Positions 46,471-55,500 of a DNA stretch of 64,000 nt are shown here, piece by piece. The stretch is taken from positions 1-64,000 of the forward strand of contig JACPDI010000047.1 in NCBI GenBank assembly GCA_016184105.1, written 5' to 3'. The notes below the pieces were generated by a model, which was not told the DNA's origin, did no database searches, and was given only the letters and a program-made list of their open reading frames with translations. Both the position numbers and the translations under genes were made by a program. This stretch comes from Acidobacteriota bacterium. GTDB taxonomy: Bacteria > Acidobacteriota > Vicinamibacteria > Vicinamibacterales > 2-12-FULL-66-21. Position 1 is the first letter of the stretch, and each line of letters opens with the position of its first letter.

Positions 46471-47276
46471 GCGACCCGCTTGCGCGCGGCGGCGGCCGGC
46501 GGGGGCGCCGGGGCGCGCCGCACCAGCCGGATCAGCATCGCCACGCTGATGGGAACGAGGATCACCGAGATGAGCTGGGACGTGGACAGCACGCCGACAG
46601 CCCCGCGAGGGTCCCCGCGGTAGAACTCGATGACGAAGCGCGTGACCGCGTAGAGCAGCATGTACAGCCAGAACGTGCGGCCGGGGAACTGGCGCCCCCG
46701 CCGCTCGGTCGCAAGCAGCAGCACCAGGATCACGAGTTCCGCCCCGGCTTCGTACAGCTGCGTGGGGTGCAGCGGGACGCCGAGCGGCGTGCCGACGTTC
46801 TCGGCGGCGAGGGGGTTCGTGAAGGTGATCGCCCACCTGACCGACGCGGGCCGCCCGTAGCAGCACCCCGCCATCAGGCAGCCGAGCCGGCCGACGACGT
46901 GACCGAGCGCGATCCCGGGCGCGAAGGCGTCGGTCGTCGGCCACAAGGGCAGTCTCGTCCGGCGCATGTACCACATCGCCGCCACCACCGCGACGATGAG
47001 CCCGCCGTAAAACACGCCACCGGAACGGAACAGGGAGAACAGCTCTGCCGGGTTGCGCGAGTACTGCCCGAAGTCCACGACCAGCAGCAGCAGCTTGGCA
47101 CCGACGAGGGCGCTCGCGATGATCAGGATGCCGAGGTCCATCACACGATCGCCGTTGAGCCCGCCGGCGCGCGCGCGGCGCACGGCGAGCCAGAGGCCGG
47201 TCAGGTACGCGGCCGCGAGCAGGAGGCCGTACGTGTAGACGGGAAACCGGCCGACCTCAAACAGCAGCGGATGCAT
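46467..47276 (-). CDS. lgt: prolipoprotein diacylglyceryl transferase
   Basis: 269 aa inner-membrane enzyme that transfers diacylglycerol to the lipobox Cys of prelipoproteins. Seven predicted helices; FRSGGVFYGGLIVAVVAA contains the conserved region, and the Lgt signature GRLGCLMAGCCYGRP follows with its Arg. HPTQLYEAGAELVIL and FVIEFYRGDPRG mark the C-terminal helices. Complete. It overlaps lspA by 20 nt, placing the first two lipoprotein-processing steps together. Confidence 0.95.
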   Translation of the reverse strand: MHPLLFEVGRFPVYTYGLLLAAAYLTGLWLAVRRARAGGLNGDRVMDLGILIIASALVGAKLLLLVVDFGQYSRNPAELFSLFRSGGVFYGGLIVAVVAAMWYMRRTRLPLWPTTDAFAPGIALGHVVGRLGCLMAGCCYGRPASVRWAITFTNPLAAENVGTPLGVPLHPTQLYEAGAELVILVLLLATERRGRQFPGRTFWLYMLLYAVTRFVIEFYRGDPRGAVGVLSTSQLISVILVPISVAMLIRLVRRAPAPPPAAAARKRVA

Positions 47277-47787
47277 GCCGATCTCCAGGGAACAGCACTT
47301 CGAACAGGACGAGGATCGCGCCCACCGTGATGGCCGCGTCGGCGACGTTGAAGGCCCAGAAGTGAATGTCGCCGTAGTACACGTCGACGAAGTCGAGCAC
47401 GTAGCCGTGCTGGATGCGGTCCAGCAGGTTGCCGACGGCGCCGCCGAGGATGAGCGCCAGCCCCGTCCGGGCGACGCGCTCGTGCGCACCGAGCTTCACG
47501 GCATAGGCGCCGAGCGCGATGAGCGCGCTGAACGCAATCAGCATCATCAGGGTCGGCTTGAACGCGAAATCCACGGCGTTGAGCAATCCGAACGCCGCGC
47601 CGGTGTTCCGCACGTGCGTGAGGTCGAGGAAGCCGGGGATGACCGCGATGCTGTCATGCAACTCCAGCGCGCGCCGGATCATGACCTTGGTGGCCTGGTC
47701 GGCGATCACGATGGGCACGGCAATCAGCAGCAGTGTGCGCCAGGAGCCATGGCGGCGCCCGAGGCCGGCCTGGGCCGCGTCACTCAT
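47257..47787 (-). CDS. lspA: lipoprotein signal peptidase
   Basis: 176 aa aspartic peptidase with four membrane helices, cleaving the signal of lipidated prolipoproteins. Catalytic Asp residues lie in LDRIQHGYVLDFVDVYYGD and FNVADAAITVG. ATG at 47787 overlaps the ileS stop (ATGA), the common ileS-lspA order. The 32 extra N-terminal residues (SDAAQAGLGRRHG) are cytoplasmic. Confidence 0.95.
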   Translation of the reverse strand: MSDAAQAGLGRRHGSWRTLLLIAVPIVIADQATKVMIRRALELHDSIAVIPGFLDLTHVRNTGAAFGLLNAVDFAFKPTLMMLIAFSALIALGAYAVKLGAHERVARTGLALILGGAVGNLLDRIQHGYVLDFVDVYYGDIHFWAFNVADAAITVGAILVLFEVLFPGDRHASAAV

Positions 47788-50597
47788 GCGACGATCTGCG
47801 CCACCGCGTCAGCGCAGCGTCCGCAGACCTCGCCTTCCAGGGCCTGTACGAGCTCCGGGACCGTGCGCCAGCAGCGCGGACACTTCGTGCCGTCCGCCTT
47901 CACCACGTCCACCGACAGGGTGTCGTCCGGCACCCGCTCGAGCTGGACGTCGGACACGATGAACAGCATCGGCAGGTCCGGGCGGTGCCGCTCCAGCAAC
48001 TCCCCGATGGCGCCGCCCGCGCGGATCCGGACGCTCGCGCCAAGCGAGTTGCCGATCACTTTCTGCCGCCGCGCGGTTTCGAGCGCGACGTTCACGCGAT
48101 CCCGCACCTCGATCAGCCGTGTCCACTTCTCCGCCAGCCCGGCATCCAGAAGCTGCCCGACGTCCGCCGGAAAGAGCGCGAGGTGGACCGAGTCCTCGCG
48201 GCGGCCGGGCAGATGTCGCCACAGCTCCTCGCAGGTGATCGGCAGCACGGGCGCGATGAGCCTCGTCAGGCCATCCGCAATCCGATACACGGCCGTCTGC
48301 GCCGACCGCCGTTCGTCGGAGCGCGCGGCGAACGTATAGAGCCGATCCTTTGACACGTCCAGGTAGAACGCGCTCAGGTCCACCGTCACCAGCCCGTTCA
48401 GCGTGTGGAAGATCGTCGGGTAGTCGTAGCCCTCGTACGACTTCAGCATCCGCGACGCGCCTTCCGCGTAGCGCGCCAGGGCGTAGCGGTCGACCTCCTG
48501 CATGCGCTCGAGCCGCACGGCATCGGTCGCGGGATCGAAGTCGTAGAGGTTCGAGACGAGATACCGCAGCGTGTTCCGGATCTTGCGATACGCTTCCACG
48601 GCACGCGCGAGCACCTCGTTGCCCAGGCGGATGTCGTCGCGGTAGTCGACCATCGAGACCCACAGCCGCAGCACGTCGGCGCCCGATTTCTTGATCAGGT
48701 CCTCGGGATCGATCGAGTTCCCGAGCGACTTCGACATCTTGCGCCCCTGTTCGTCCAGCACGAACCCGTGCGTCAGCACGCCCCGGAACGGCGCGCGATC
48801 GCGCGCGCCGAGCCCGACGAGCAGCGAGCTCTGGAACCAGCCGCGATGCTGGTCGCTCCCCTCGAGGTACAGATCGGCCGGTGAGCCCAGGGCCTCACGC
48901 TGTTCGAGCACCGCGACGTGGCTCGACCCCGAATCGAACCAGACGTCGAGGATGTCGCGCTCGCGTTCGAACGTGGACGCGCCGCAGCGGCACGCCAGCC
49001 CCTCGGGGATGAATTCCTCGACCGGGCGCTCGTACCAGGCATCGGCGCCGTGCTGCTCGAACACGCCGGCCGTTTTTTCCGTCAGCTCCGGCGTGATCAG
49101 CGCCTCGCCGCACGCGGTGCAGCTCACCGCCGGGATCGGGACGCCCCAGGACCGCTGGCGCGAGATGCACCAGTCAGGCCGCCCGCTGACCGTCGCGCGC
49201 ATGCGGTCGCCGCCCCACTCGGGCACCCATCGCACGCGTTCGGTCTCGGCCAGCGCCTGGTCGCGCAGCCCGCGGTCGGTACGCCCGTCCGCATCGGCGT
49301 CGAGCCTGATGAACCACTGCCACGTCGCCAGGAAGATCACCGGGTGGTGGCAACGCCAGCAGTGCGGGTACGAATGCTCGAACGCCTCGCGGTGCCACAA
49401 CCGGCCGCGCTCCCTGAGCGCCTCCTCGACGCGCGGGTTCGCATCGAACACCCGGAGGCCGCCGAACAGCGGCAGTTCCGCCGCGAAATGGCCGCTGCCC
49501 GTGACCGGCGCGTCCACCTCGAGCCCGTACCGCACTCCCGTGTAGAAGTCATCGGCGCCGTGGCCCGGCGCCGTGTGCACAGCCCCGGTTCCCTGGTCGA
49601 GCGTCACGTAGTCGGCGAGCACCACGACCGATTCCCGCGGGAACAGCGGGTGCAAAAAGGCGATGCGCTCGTCGCCGCCCTTCTCGAGGTCCGACCCTTT
49701 GAAGGTGGCCACCGGCGAGGAGAGCGCCTTTCCGACCTTCGCCGCCACCGCGTGTGCGAGTTCCTCCGCGACGATGACGACACGGCCGCCGTCCACCGGG
49801 TAGGCGGAGTACTTGAACTCCGGGTGAAACGCGATCGCGCGGTTCGCCGGGATCGTCCAGGGCGTGGTCGTCCAGATCAGGACCGACACGTCGCGGCCGG
49901 CGAGCGCCGGGATTCGGCGGCCCAGCAGGCCGGCGCTGTTCGGATCCAGCTGGAACTCCACATAGATCGATGGCGAAGAGTGCGGCCCGTATTCGACTTC
50001 CGCCTCCGCGAGCGCCGTGCGGCAGTGGATACACCAGTGGACCGGCTTCTTGCCCTTGTAGACGAGCCCCCTGGCCACGAACCGGCCGAGCGCCCGGACG
50101 ATCGACGCCTGGTAGCCGTACGTCATCGTCATGTACGGATCGTCCCAGTCGCCGAACACGGCGAGGCGCTTGAATCCCTTGCGCTGGATGTCCACGAACC
50201 GCTCGGCGTACTTGCGGCACGTCCGCCGGAAGTCGGCGATGCTCATCTCGCGCTTCTTCGGGCCGAGCTCGCGATCGACGTTCAGCTCGATGGGCAGGCC
50301 GTGGCAGTCCCATCCCGGCACGTACGGGGCGTGATATCCCGCCATCGCCCGTGACTTGACCACGAAGTCCTTCAGGACTTTGTTGAGCAGATGGCCGGTG
50401 TGGATCTTCCCGTTGGCGTAGGGCGGGCCGTCGTGCAGGACGAAGCGCTTCGCCGCCGTTCGGCCGCGCTCCTGCAGGCGATCCCAGACGCGCAGCTCCT
50501 CCCAGCGGGCGAGCATCTGCGGCTCGGTCGCCGCGAGGTTGGCCTTCATCGGGAACTCGGTGCGGGGCAGGTTGAGCGTCTCTTTCCAGTCGCGCAT
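47784..50597 (-). CDS. ileS: isoleucyl-tRNA synthetase
   Basis: 937 aa class I synthetase charging tRNA-Ile. HIGH-type motif in PYANGKIHTGHLLNKVLKDF, editing domain with TTTPWTIPANRAIAF and a VLADYVTLDQGTGAVHTAPGHG loop, KMSKS at 620-624. A C-terminal zinc site CPRCWRT...CGRCADAV is retained. Editing hydrolyses mischarged valine. Length is standard for the bacterial form. No SD is visible at ATG 50597. First gene of the ileS-lspA-lgt-rluD-nudix set. Confidence 0.97.
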   Translation of the reverse strand: MRDWKETLNLPRTEFPMKANLAATEPQMLARWEELRVWDRLQERGRTAAKRFVLHDGPPYANGKIHTGHLLNKVLKDFVVKSRAMAGYHAPYVPGWDCHGLPIELNVDRELGPKKREMSIADFRRTCRKYAERFVDIQRKGFKRLAVFGDWDDPYMTMTYGYQASIVRALGRFVARGLVYKGKKPVHWCIHCRTALAEAEVEYGPHSSPSIYVEFQLDPNSAGLLGRRIPALAGRDVSVLIWTTTPWTIPANRAIAFHPEFKYSAYPVDGGRVVIVAEELAHAVAAKVGKALSSPVATFKGSDLEKGGDERIAFLHPLFPRESVVVLADYVTLDQGTGAVHTAPGHGADDFYTGVRYGLEVDAPVTGSGHFAAELPLFGGLRVFDANPRVEEALRERGRLWHREAFEHSYPHCWRCHHPVIFLATWQWFIRLDADADGRTDRGLRDQALAETERVRWVPEWGGDRMRATVSGRPDWCISRQRSWGVPIPAVSCTACGEALITPELTEKTAGVFEQHGADAWYERPVEEFIPEGLACRCGASTFERERDILDVWFDSGSSHVAVLEQREALGSPADLYLEGSDQHRGWFQSSLLVGLGARDRAPFRGVLTHGFVLDEQGRKMSKSLGNSIDPEDLIKKSGADVLRLWVSMVDYRDDIRLGNEVLARAVEAYRKIRNTLRYLVSNLYDFDPATDAVRLERMQEVDRYALARYAEGASRMLKSYEGYDYPTIFHTLNGLVTVDLSAFYLDVSKDRLYTFAARSDERRSAQTAVYRIADGLTRLIAPVLPITCEELWRHLPGRREDSVHLALFPADVGQLLDAGLAEKWTRLIEVRDRVNVALETARRQKVIGNSLGASVRIRAGGAIGELLERHRPDLPMLFIVSDVQLERVPDDTLSVDVVKADGTKCPRCWRTVPELVQALEGEVCGRCADAVAQIVA

Positions 50598-50621
50598 AGG
50601 AAGGTGAAACTTCTATTGTAC

Positions 50622-50656
50622 AAAAAAAGGCCGGGGACCTCCGGGATCCCCGGCCT
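50622..50656 (-). terminator. terminator of the secreted lectin-domain gene
   Basis: AGGCCGGGG (50628-50636)/CCCCGGCCT (50648-50656) stem with an 11-nt loop. On the minus strand a run of seven T follows. It lies between the lectin-domain gene and ileS. Confidence 0.85.
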
Positions 50657-50688
50657 CCCGGGACCGGTTTGGCTGGCAGCGCGGGTGA

Positions 50689-51528
50689 TTAGCGGCGGCG
50701 CCCGCCAGCCCGCCGCACGATCGTGACGTTGAACTGGCCCTGGTTGTCGCCGAGCGAATCATCGTTCACTCCCAGATACAACGGGCCGCTTTCCGGCATC
50801 TGCACCTGCGCCAGGTTGCCGATGGCAAACGGATTACCGTTGCCGATGCGCGCGATCAACGCGCCCGCCAGTTCGTTCGAGAGCGGTGACCCGGGGGCGC
50901 GACGGCCGTTCAGCGAGCCGGCCGGGGCGGCCTTGTCGTTCATATCCCCGCTCAACTGCACCTCACCCTGCGCGTGGACCCCGAGCGTCTCTCCCTTGCG
51001 GACGGTGATGCCGCTGGCGACCCACTGCTGGTTCGCGGGCACCGCAATCGCGCCCGGCACCGACGCCGTCGTCGCCGTGGTGCCGCTCGTCGCCGTCGCC
51101 GACGCGCCCTGCGGCGCGAGGTAGATGCGGCTGATATCCGAGGAGTTGATGTCGCGGCGGCCGCCGGCGACGTCCACCGTGATCTTCAGCGGTGATGTGC
51201 CGCCGATATCGAAAAGGTTGCCCGCGATCTGCTCGCCGCTCCGGAGCACGACAACGTGCTTGCCGCTGTTCAACTGTGTCATCGTCTCGTTCGAGACGTT
51301 CGGGTTGCCGGCGTTGGCAAACTCGATCAGCGCCACGTCGGCGCGCGGCACCCGCCGCATGTTGCCGTTGACGTCGATCGTGAACCCGACGCCGCCCAGA
51401 TCGACCAGGGCGCCGCTGATGCGCTCGCCCGAGCGAAGCACAATCGTTGCGGATTCCTGCGCCTGAGCCACGCTTCCTGACGCCAGCACAGCCGCACAGC
51501 CGATCACGAGAATGTTACGTTTCAGCAT
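50689..51528 (-). CDS. secreted protein with two Sm-like segments and a PA-IL (LecA)-like domain
   Basis: 279 aa. Signal peptide MLKRNILVIGCAAVLASGSVAQA is followed by two related segments of about 50 residues each: IVLRSGERISGALVDLGGVG and VVLRSGEQIAGNLFDIGGTS. These share LRSGE.I.G.L.D.GG, the pattern of Sm/SH3-like barrels. A Ser/Thr/Ala linker leads to a C-terminal region (about 165-279) with NQQWVASGITVRKGETLGV, ALIARIGNGNPFAIGN and SGPLYLGVNDDSLGDNQGQF, typical of PA-IL/LecA-like calcium-binding galactose lectin folds. Predicted extracytoplasmic. ATG 51528 follows GGAGGG closely. Ligand unknown. Confidence 0.82.
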   Translation of the reverse strand: MLKRNILVIGCAAVLASGSVAQAQESATIVLRSGERISGALVDLGGVGFTIDVNGNMRRVPRADVALIEFANAGNPNVSNETMTQLNSGKHVVVLRSGEQIAGNLFDIGGTSPLKITVDVAGGRRDINSSDISRIYLAPQGASATATSGTTATTASVPGAIAVPANQQWVASGITVRKGETLGVHAQGEVQLSGDMNDKAAPAGSLNGRRAPGSPLSNELAGALIARIGNGNPFAIGNLAQVQMPESGPLYLGVNDDSLGDNQGQFNVTIVRRAGGRRR

Positions 51529-51644
51529 CTGCCCTCCTGCAGTCCTCACAAAGCGCATCCGTCTGATTGCTTCTGGCGAGTGTGCAAAGCGAGGGCCAGC
51601 GAACTAGGCCTGTTTCCCGCGATTTCTGCCGCAAAACCGGCCGC

Positions 51645-51650
51645 TATAAT
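51645..51650 (+). promoter_or_regulatory. perfect TATAAT, start-proximal, before the M16 pair
   Basis: TATAAT ends 7 nt before ATG 51658, the position of a leaderless -10. An earlier ATG (51649) overlaps the box itself. No good -35 is visible. Confidence 0.55.
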
Positions 51651-51657
51651 GGACGCT

Positions 51658-52974
51658 ATGCCGCCGGTTCCGCTCGCCGCCCCACCTCCTACTATCGTGC
51701 ATCAGCGCGTCCTGGACAATGGATTGCGGGTCCTGGTGCAGCCGGTGCACACCGCGCCTCTCGTTTCGGGGTGGGCGTGGTACCACGTCGGGTCGAAGGA
51801 CGAAGGGCCGGGCAGGACCGGAGTCTCGCACTGGGTGGAGCACATGAATTTCAAGGGCTCGGCCCGGATTCCCCGCGACGAGATGAAGACGTTGGTGGAG
51901 AAGTTCGGCGGCACGTGGAACGGCTACACCTGGATCGATCAAACGGCGTACTTTGAAACCGCCAGCCGCGATGCGCTCGATCGCCTGTTGTTCCTCGAAG
52001 CGGAGCGGATGGGCGGCTGCACGTACGATCCGCTGGACTGCGCGTCGGAGCGCACCGTCATCATCTCCGAGCTGCAGGGGAGCGAGAACGATCCCGAGCA
52101 GCTCCTGGACGTGGAGCTGACGGCAACGGCCTTTCGCGCGCATCCCTATCGCCATCCCACGATCGGCTGGCTCACCGACCTCCAGACGCTGACGCGCGAC
52201 GATCTGTACGGGCACTACCGCGCGCACTACACGCCCGGGAACGCTCATCTGGTGATCGTCGGCGACGTGGACCTCGACGTGGCGTTCCGCGCCGCCGACC
52301 GCCACTTCGGTGGGCTCGCTGGCGCCGCGCCGGGCCGGCGCGTGACGACGGTCGAGCCCCCTCAGCACGGTGAGCGCCGCGTGCGCATCGAGAAGCCGGG
52401 GACGGCCTCGTATCTGAAGGTCGCGTGGCCATGCCCCGCGATCGGCGATCCCGCGTTCTTCGCCCTGGTCGTCGCCGATGCGGTGCTGACCGGGGCGAAA
52501 GGCCTGAACCTGTGGGCCAGCTTCCGGCTGCCGCCGCCGCAGCGAAAGGCGCGGCTGTATCGGGCGCTGGTCGATGGAGGGCTCGCGTCGGCCGTATCGG
52601 GCGCGATCCTGCCGACCGAGCACCCGTTTCTGTACAGCGTGTCCGCGACGGTGTCGGAAGGGGTTGCCCCGGAGCGCGTCGAGGAGACGTTGCTCGCCGA
52701 AGTGGAGCGGCTGCGGCGCGACGGCGTCGAGCCCGGCGAGCTCGAGCGCGCGAAGCGGCAGCTTCGGGCGAGGCTGGTGTTCGAGACCGATAGCCTCACG
52801 AACGTCGCGCACCAGCTTGGCTACTACTCGACGATTGCGTCGCTCGACACGTACTTCTCGCTCGAATCCCGGATTGCCGCAGTGACCGAGGCGGACGTGG
52901 CGGCGGCGATCGAGCACCGCTTCAAGTCCTCGCAGCGGACGGTCGGCTGGTTCCGGCCGGTGGAGGGCGCATGA
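51658..52974 (+). CDS. M16 family zinc peptidase (catalytic subunit)
   Basis: 438 aa. Inverted zinc motif HWVEH (HxxEH) near residue 59 in VSHWVEHMNFKG, with the third ligand expected in the TVIISELQGSENDPEQLL helix. Two M16 half-domains are present. No signal peptide is apparent in the chosen frame. Processing peptidases of this family act as pairs with an inactive partner; the next gene supplies it. ATG 51658 was chosen over the longer frame because a perfect TATAAT sits 7 nt upstream. It overlaps the partner by ATGA. Confidence 0.9.
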   Translation: MPPVPLAAPPPTIVHQRVLDNGLRVLVQPVHTAPLVSGWAWYHVGSKDEGPGRTGVSHWVEHMNFKGSARIPRDEMKTLVEKFGGTWNGYTWIDQTAYFETASRDALDRLLFLEAERMGGCTYDPLDCASERTVIISELQGSENDPEQLLDVELTATAFRAHPYRHPTIGWLTDLQTLTRDDLYGHYRAHYTPGNAHLVIVGDVDLDVAFRAADRHFGGLAGAAPGRRVTTVEPPQHGERRVRIEKPGTASYLKVAWPCPAIGDPAFFALVVADAVLTGAKGLNLWASFRLPPPQRKARLYRALVDGGLASAVSGAILPTEHPFLYSVSATVSEGVAPERVEETLLAEVERLRRDGVEPGELERAKRQLRARLVFETDSLTNVAHQLGYYSTIASLDTYFSLESRIAAVTEADVAAAIEHRFKSSQRTVGWFRPVEGA

Positions 52975-54239
52975 GCACCCTGGCGAGCGCCGGCCTCGCG
53001 CCGACGCGCGCGCGGCTCGACAACGGCCTGGTCGTCCTCGCGAAACAGGCGACCGCCACGCCGGCCGTGACGCTCCACGTGATGTGCCGCGCGGGCGCCG
53101 CGCACGACCCCATCGGCCTGCCCGGCGCGTCTCACCTCGTGGCACGCCTGCTCGACCGCGGCACCGAAACCCGAAGCGCTGAAGATATTGCCGACGCGCT
53201 CGAGGAGCGAGGCGTGTCGCTCGCCATCAAGACGAGCCGCCACACCATGTCGATCGCGGTGGACTGTCTGCGCGACGATTTCGACGCCGTGCTCGCCATC
53301 GTGGCGGACGTGATGCGCCGGCCCGCATGCCCAGACGATCAGCTCGCGCTGCGCCGCCGCGAGACGCTGACCCGACTGAAGCAGGACGAGGACAACCCCG
53401 CGGTTCGGGCCGGCGAAGAGCTTTTCTCGATCATGTACGGATCGTCGCATCCGTACGGGTGGCGATCGAAGGGCACGCCGGACTCGGTGGCGCGCATGAC
53501 GCGCGAGGACCTGCTGGCCTTCCACCGCGCATGGCTTGCGCCTGGACGCGTGTCGATGGCGATCGTTGGGGATATCGAGCCGGCCCGCGCCGTCGACCGG
53601 GTGCTCGGCGCCCTTGGCGACTGGAACGCGGCCGGCAAAGAGGATGCCCCGATTCCGGCGCCGCCTGTTCGCACCGCGCGCGAGATGCAGGTGATCGCTA
53701 TGCCGTCGAAGGCGCAGGCGGATATCGCGTACGGCTTCGTGACCATTACGCGCCTGGACCCGGCGTACTACGCGTACTGGGTCATGAATACCATTCTCGG
53801 CCAATACGGCATCGGCGGCCGCATTGGCGACCATGTGCGCGAAAAACAGGGGCTTGCGTACTACGCCTACAGCACATTCGACCCGCACGTGGTACCCGGC
53901 CCCCTGGTGGTTCGAGCCGGCGTTGACGGGGCGAACGTGGATCGCGCGCTGGCGACGATCGACGCGGAGATCGCGGCGATCGCCGCAGAGGGGCCGACCG
54001 AGGCCGAGATCGCCGACACGAAGCGGTTCCTCATCGGATCGCTCCCGCGCACCCTGGAGACCAACGCCGGCATCGCCTTCTTTCTTCAGACGGCGGAGCA
54101 CTTCGGGCTGGGTCTTGACTACGACCTGCGCCTGCCCGCACTCGTGGACGGTGTCACGCGCGACGAGGCGCACGCGGCCGCGAGAACGCTCGCGCCGGAG
54201 CGGGCGTCGGTGGTGGTCGCCGGGCCGTACGCGGGGTGA
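52971..54239 (+). CDS. M16 family peptidase-like (non-catalytic subunit)
   Basis: 422 aa, same two-domain M16 fold, but the zinc motif is lost: the HxxEH position reads HLVAR (GASHLVARLLDRG). The C-terminal half keeps GGRIGDHVREKQGLAYYAYS, with the Arg/Tyr pair supplied by such partners to contact the substrate. It is therefore predicted to form a heterodimer with the upstream catalytic protein. ATGA overlap between the two supports 1:1 synthesis. Confidence 0.9.
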   Translation: MSTLASAGLAPTRARLDNGLVVLAKQATATPAVTLHVMCRAGAAHDPIGLPGASHLVARLLDRGTETRSAEDIADALEERGVSLAIKTSRHTMSIAVDCLRDDFDAVLAIVADVMRRPACPDDQLALRRRETLTRLKQDEDNPAVRAGEELFSIMYGSSHPYGWRSKGTPDSVARMTREDLLAFHRAWLAPGRVSMAIVGDIEPARAVDRVLGALGDWNAAGKEDAPIPAPPVRTAREMQVIAMPSKAQADIAYGFVTITRLDPAYYAYWVMNTILGQYGIGGRIGDHVREKQGLAYYAYSTFDPHVVPGPLVVRAGVDGANVDRALATIDAEIAAIAAEGPTEAEIADTKRFLIGSLPRTLETNAGIAFFLQTAEHFGLGLDYDLRLPALVDGVTRDEAHAAARTLAPERASVVVAGPYAG

Positions 54240-54278
54240 TTCGCGCGTTCCGGCAGCTTCCGGGTATCCTCACCCTGC

Positions 54279-55112
54279 ATGGCGCACACGATTCGGCCAC
54301 TGAAGACGCTCGAGGACTGCCAGCAGGTCGTCCAGCTCGAGAAGCAGATCTGGAGGTACACCGACAGCGAGGACGTCGTTCCAGCGGCCATCCTTCTCGT
54401 CTCGGCCAAACGAGGAGGCATCCTGCTCGGTGCCTTCGACCCGGTGGCGCCGGGGCGGATGGTGGGGTTCGTCTACTCTCTGGCGGCGTTCAGGGACGGC
54501 CGGCCGGCGCAGTGGTCGCACATGCTCGGGGTGGTCCCGGAGGCACGCGACAGCGGCCTGGGGGCGGAGCTGAAGTTCCACCAGCGGCGCGCGGCGCTCG
54601 ATGCCGGGATCGCGCTCATCGAATGGACGTTCGATCCGATGCAGGCGCTCAACGCCCACTTCAATTTCTCGAAACTCGGCGTCGTCGCCGAGGAATACGT
54701 CGAGAACTTGTATGGAGATTCGAGCAGCGTGCTGCACCGCGGCACGCCGACCGATCGACTCATTGTCCAGTGGGACCTCGACGCGGCGCACGTCGTCAGG
54801 CGCCTTGAAGGCGGCGCATTGGTGATGCGAGACGCAGGCGCCTTGGAGGCGCCGGCGGTCCTGAGGGTGGGCGAAGCGCTCAAACCATCGTCCGTGGACA
54901 CGTCGTGCTCAGAACGGCGCATCGCGTTGGAGATTCCCGTCCGTTTTTCGGAGATCCAGGCGGGCGATCCGGGCCTCGCGCTGGCCTGGCGGCTGGCCAG
55001 CCGCTGCGCCTTCACGACGTATTTCGCGCGGGGTTACCGCGCGGTGGAGTTCTTTCTGGAGCGGGAGAAGGGCAGAGGGAAGTACCTCCTTGCTATCCCG
55101 GCGGCCACCTGA
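54279..55112 (+). CDS. GNAT-like N-acetyltransferase (COG3375 type)
   Basis: 277 aa. N-terminal GNAT-like fold with HTIRPLKTLEDCQQVVQLEKQIW, the VGFVYSLAAFRDGRPAQWSHMLGVVPEARDSGLGAELKFHQR segment (acetyl-CoA loop region) and EWTFDPMQALNAHFNFSKLGV. The C-terminal part is less conserved. The substrate of this family is not established. It converges on the HIT gene with a 20-nt overlap of 3' ends. TATCCT ends 8 nt before the ATG. Confidence 0.82.
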   Translation: MAHTIRPLKTLEDCQQVVQLEKQIWRYTDSEDVVPAAILLVSAKRGGILLGAFDPVAPGRMVGFVYSLAAFRDGRPAQWSHMLGVVPEARDSGLGAELKFHQRRAALDAGIALIEWTFDPMQALNAHFNFSKLGVVAEEYVENLYGDSSSVLHRGTPTDRLIVQWDLDAAHVVRRLEGGALVMRDAGALEAPAVLRVGEALKPSSVDTSCSERRIALEIPVRFSEIQAGDPGLALAWRLASRCAFTTYFARGYRAVEFFLEREKGRGKYLLAIPAAT

Positions 55113-55437
55113 ACGTCCGGCCGCCAAGCACGTGCAGGTGGATGTGGAACACGGTCTGTCCCGCATCCGCGTTGCAGTTGAACACCGTGCGGTAGCCGCG
55201 GTCCGAGTGGCCCTGCTCCTTCGCGATCGCCGCGGCGCGGCGGATCATCTCGCCCACCAGCCCATCGTCTGCCGGCGTCAGCTCGTTGAGCGAGCCGATG
55301 TGCCGCCGCGGCACGAGCAGGACGTGCATCGGCGCCTGGGGGTTGATGTCGCGAAAGGCCACGACGCGCTCGTCCTGGTACACGATGCTCCCCTTGATGT
55401 CGCCCGCAATGATCTTGCAGAAGAGACAGTCGCTCAT
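55093..55437 (-). CDS. HIT family nucleotide hydrolase (HINT-like)
   Basis: 114 aa. It starts CLFCKIIAGDIKGSIVYQDERVVAFRDINPQAPMH, then HVLLVPRRHIGSL and the histidine triad HIHLHVLGG near residue 98. Family members cleave adenosine phosphoramidates or AMP conjugates. ATG 55437 is standard. It is downstream of prmC, separated by the palindromic element at 55457-55500. Confidence 0.94.
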   Translation of the reverse strand: MSDCLFCKIIAGDIKGSIVYQDERVVAFRDINPQAPMHVLLVPRRHIGSLNELTPADDGLVGEMIRRAAAIAKEQGHSDRGYRTVFNCNADAGQTVFHIHLHVLGGRTFRWPPG

Positions 55438-55456
55438 CGCTCAACGAACCTCGCGC

Positions 55457-55500
55457 GGGGGTCAGCCCTAGAAAAAAGTGAGGATTCTAGATCTGACCCC
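55457..55500. repeat. imperfect long palindrome GGGGTCAG...CTGACCCC
   Basis: GGGGTCAG (55458-55465) with CTAGAA and the matching TTCTAG...CTGACCCC (55493-55500) form an interrupted stem around a short AAAAGTGAGGA loop. The prmC stop codon (55487-55489) falls within its right arm. It resembles the REP-like elements that end in GGGGTCAG in other high-GC bacteria (inference). It can terminate transcription from either side. Confidence 0.6.
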
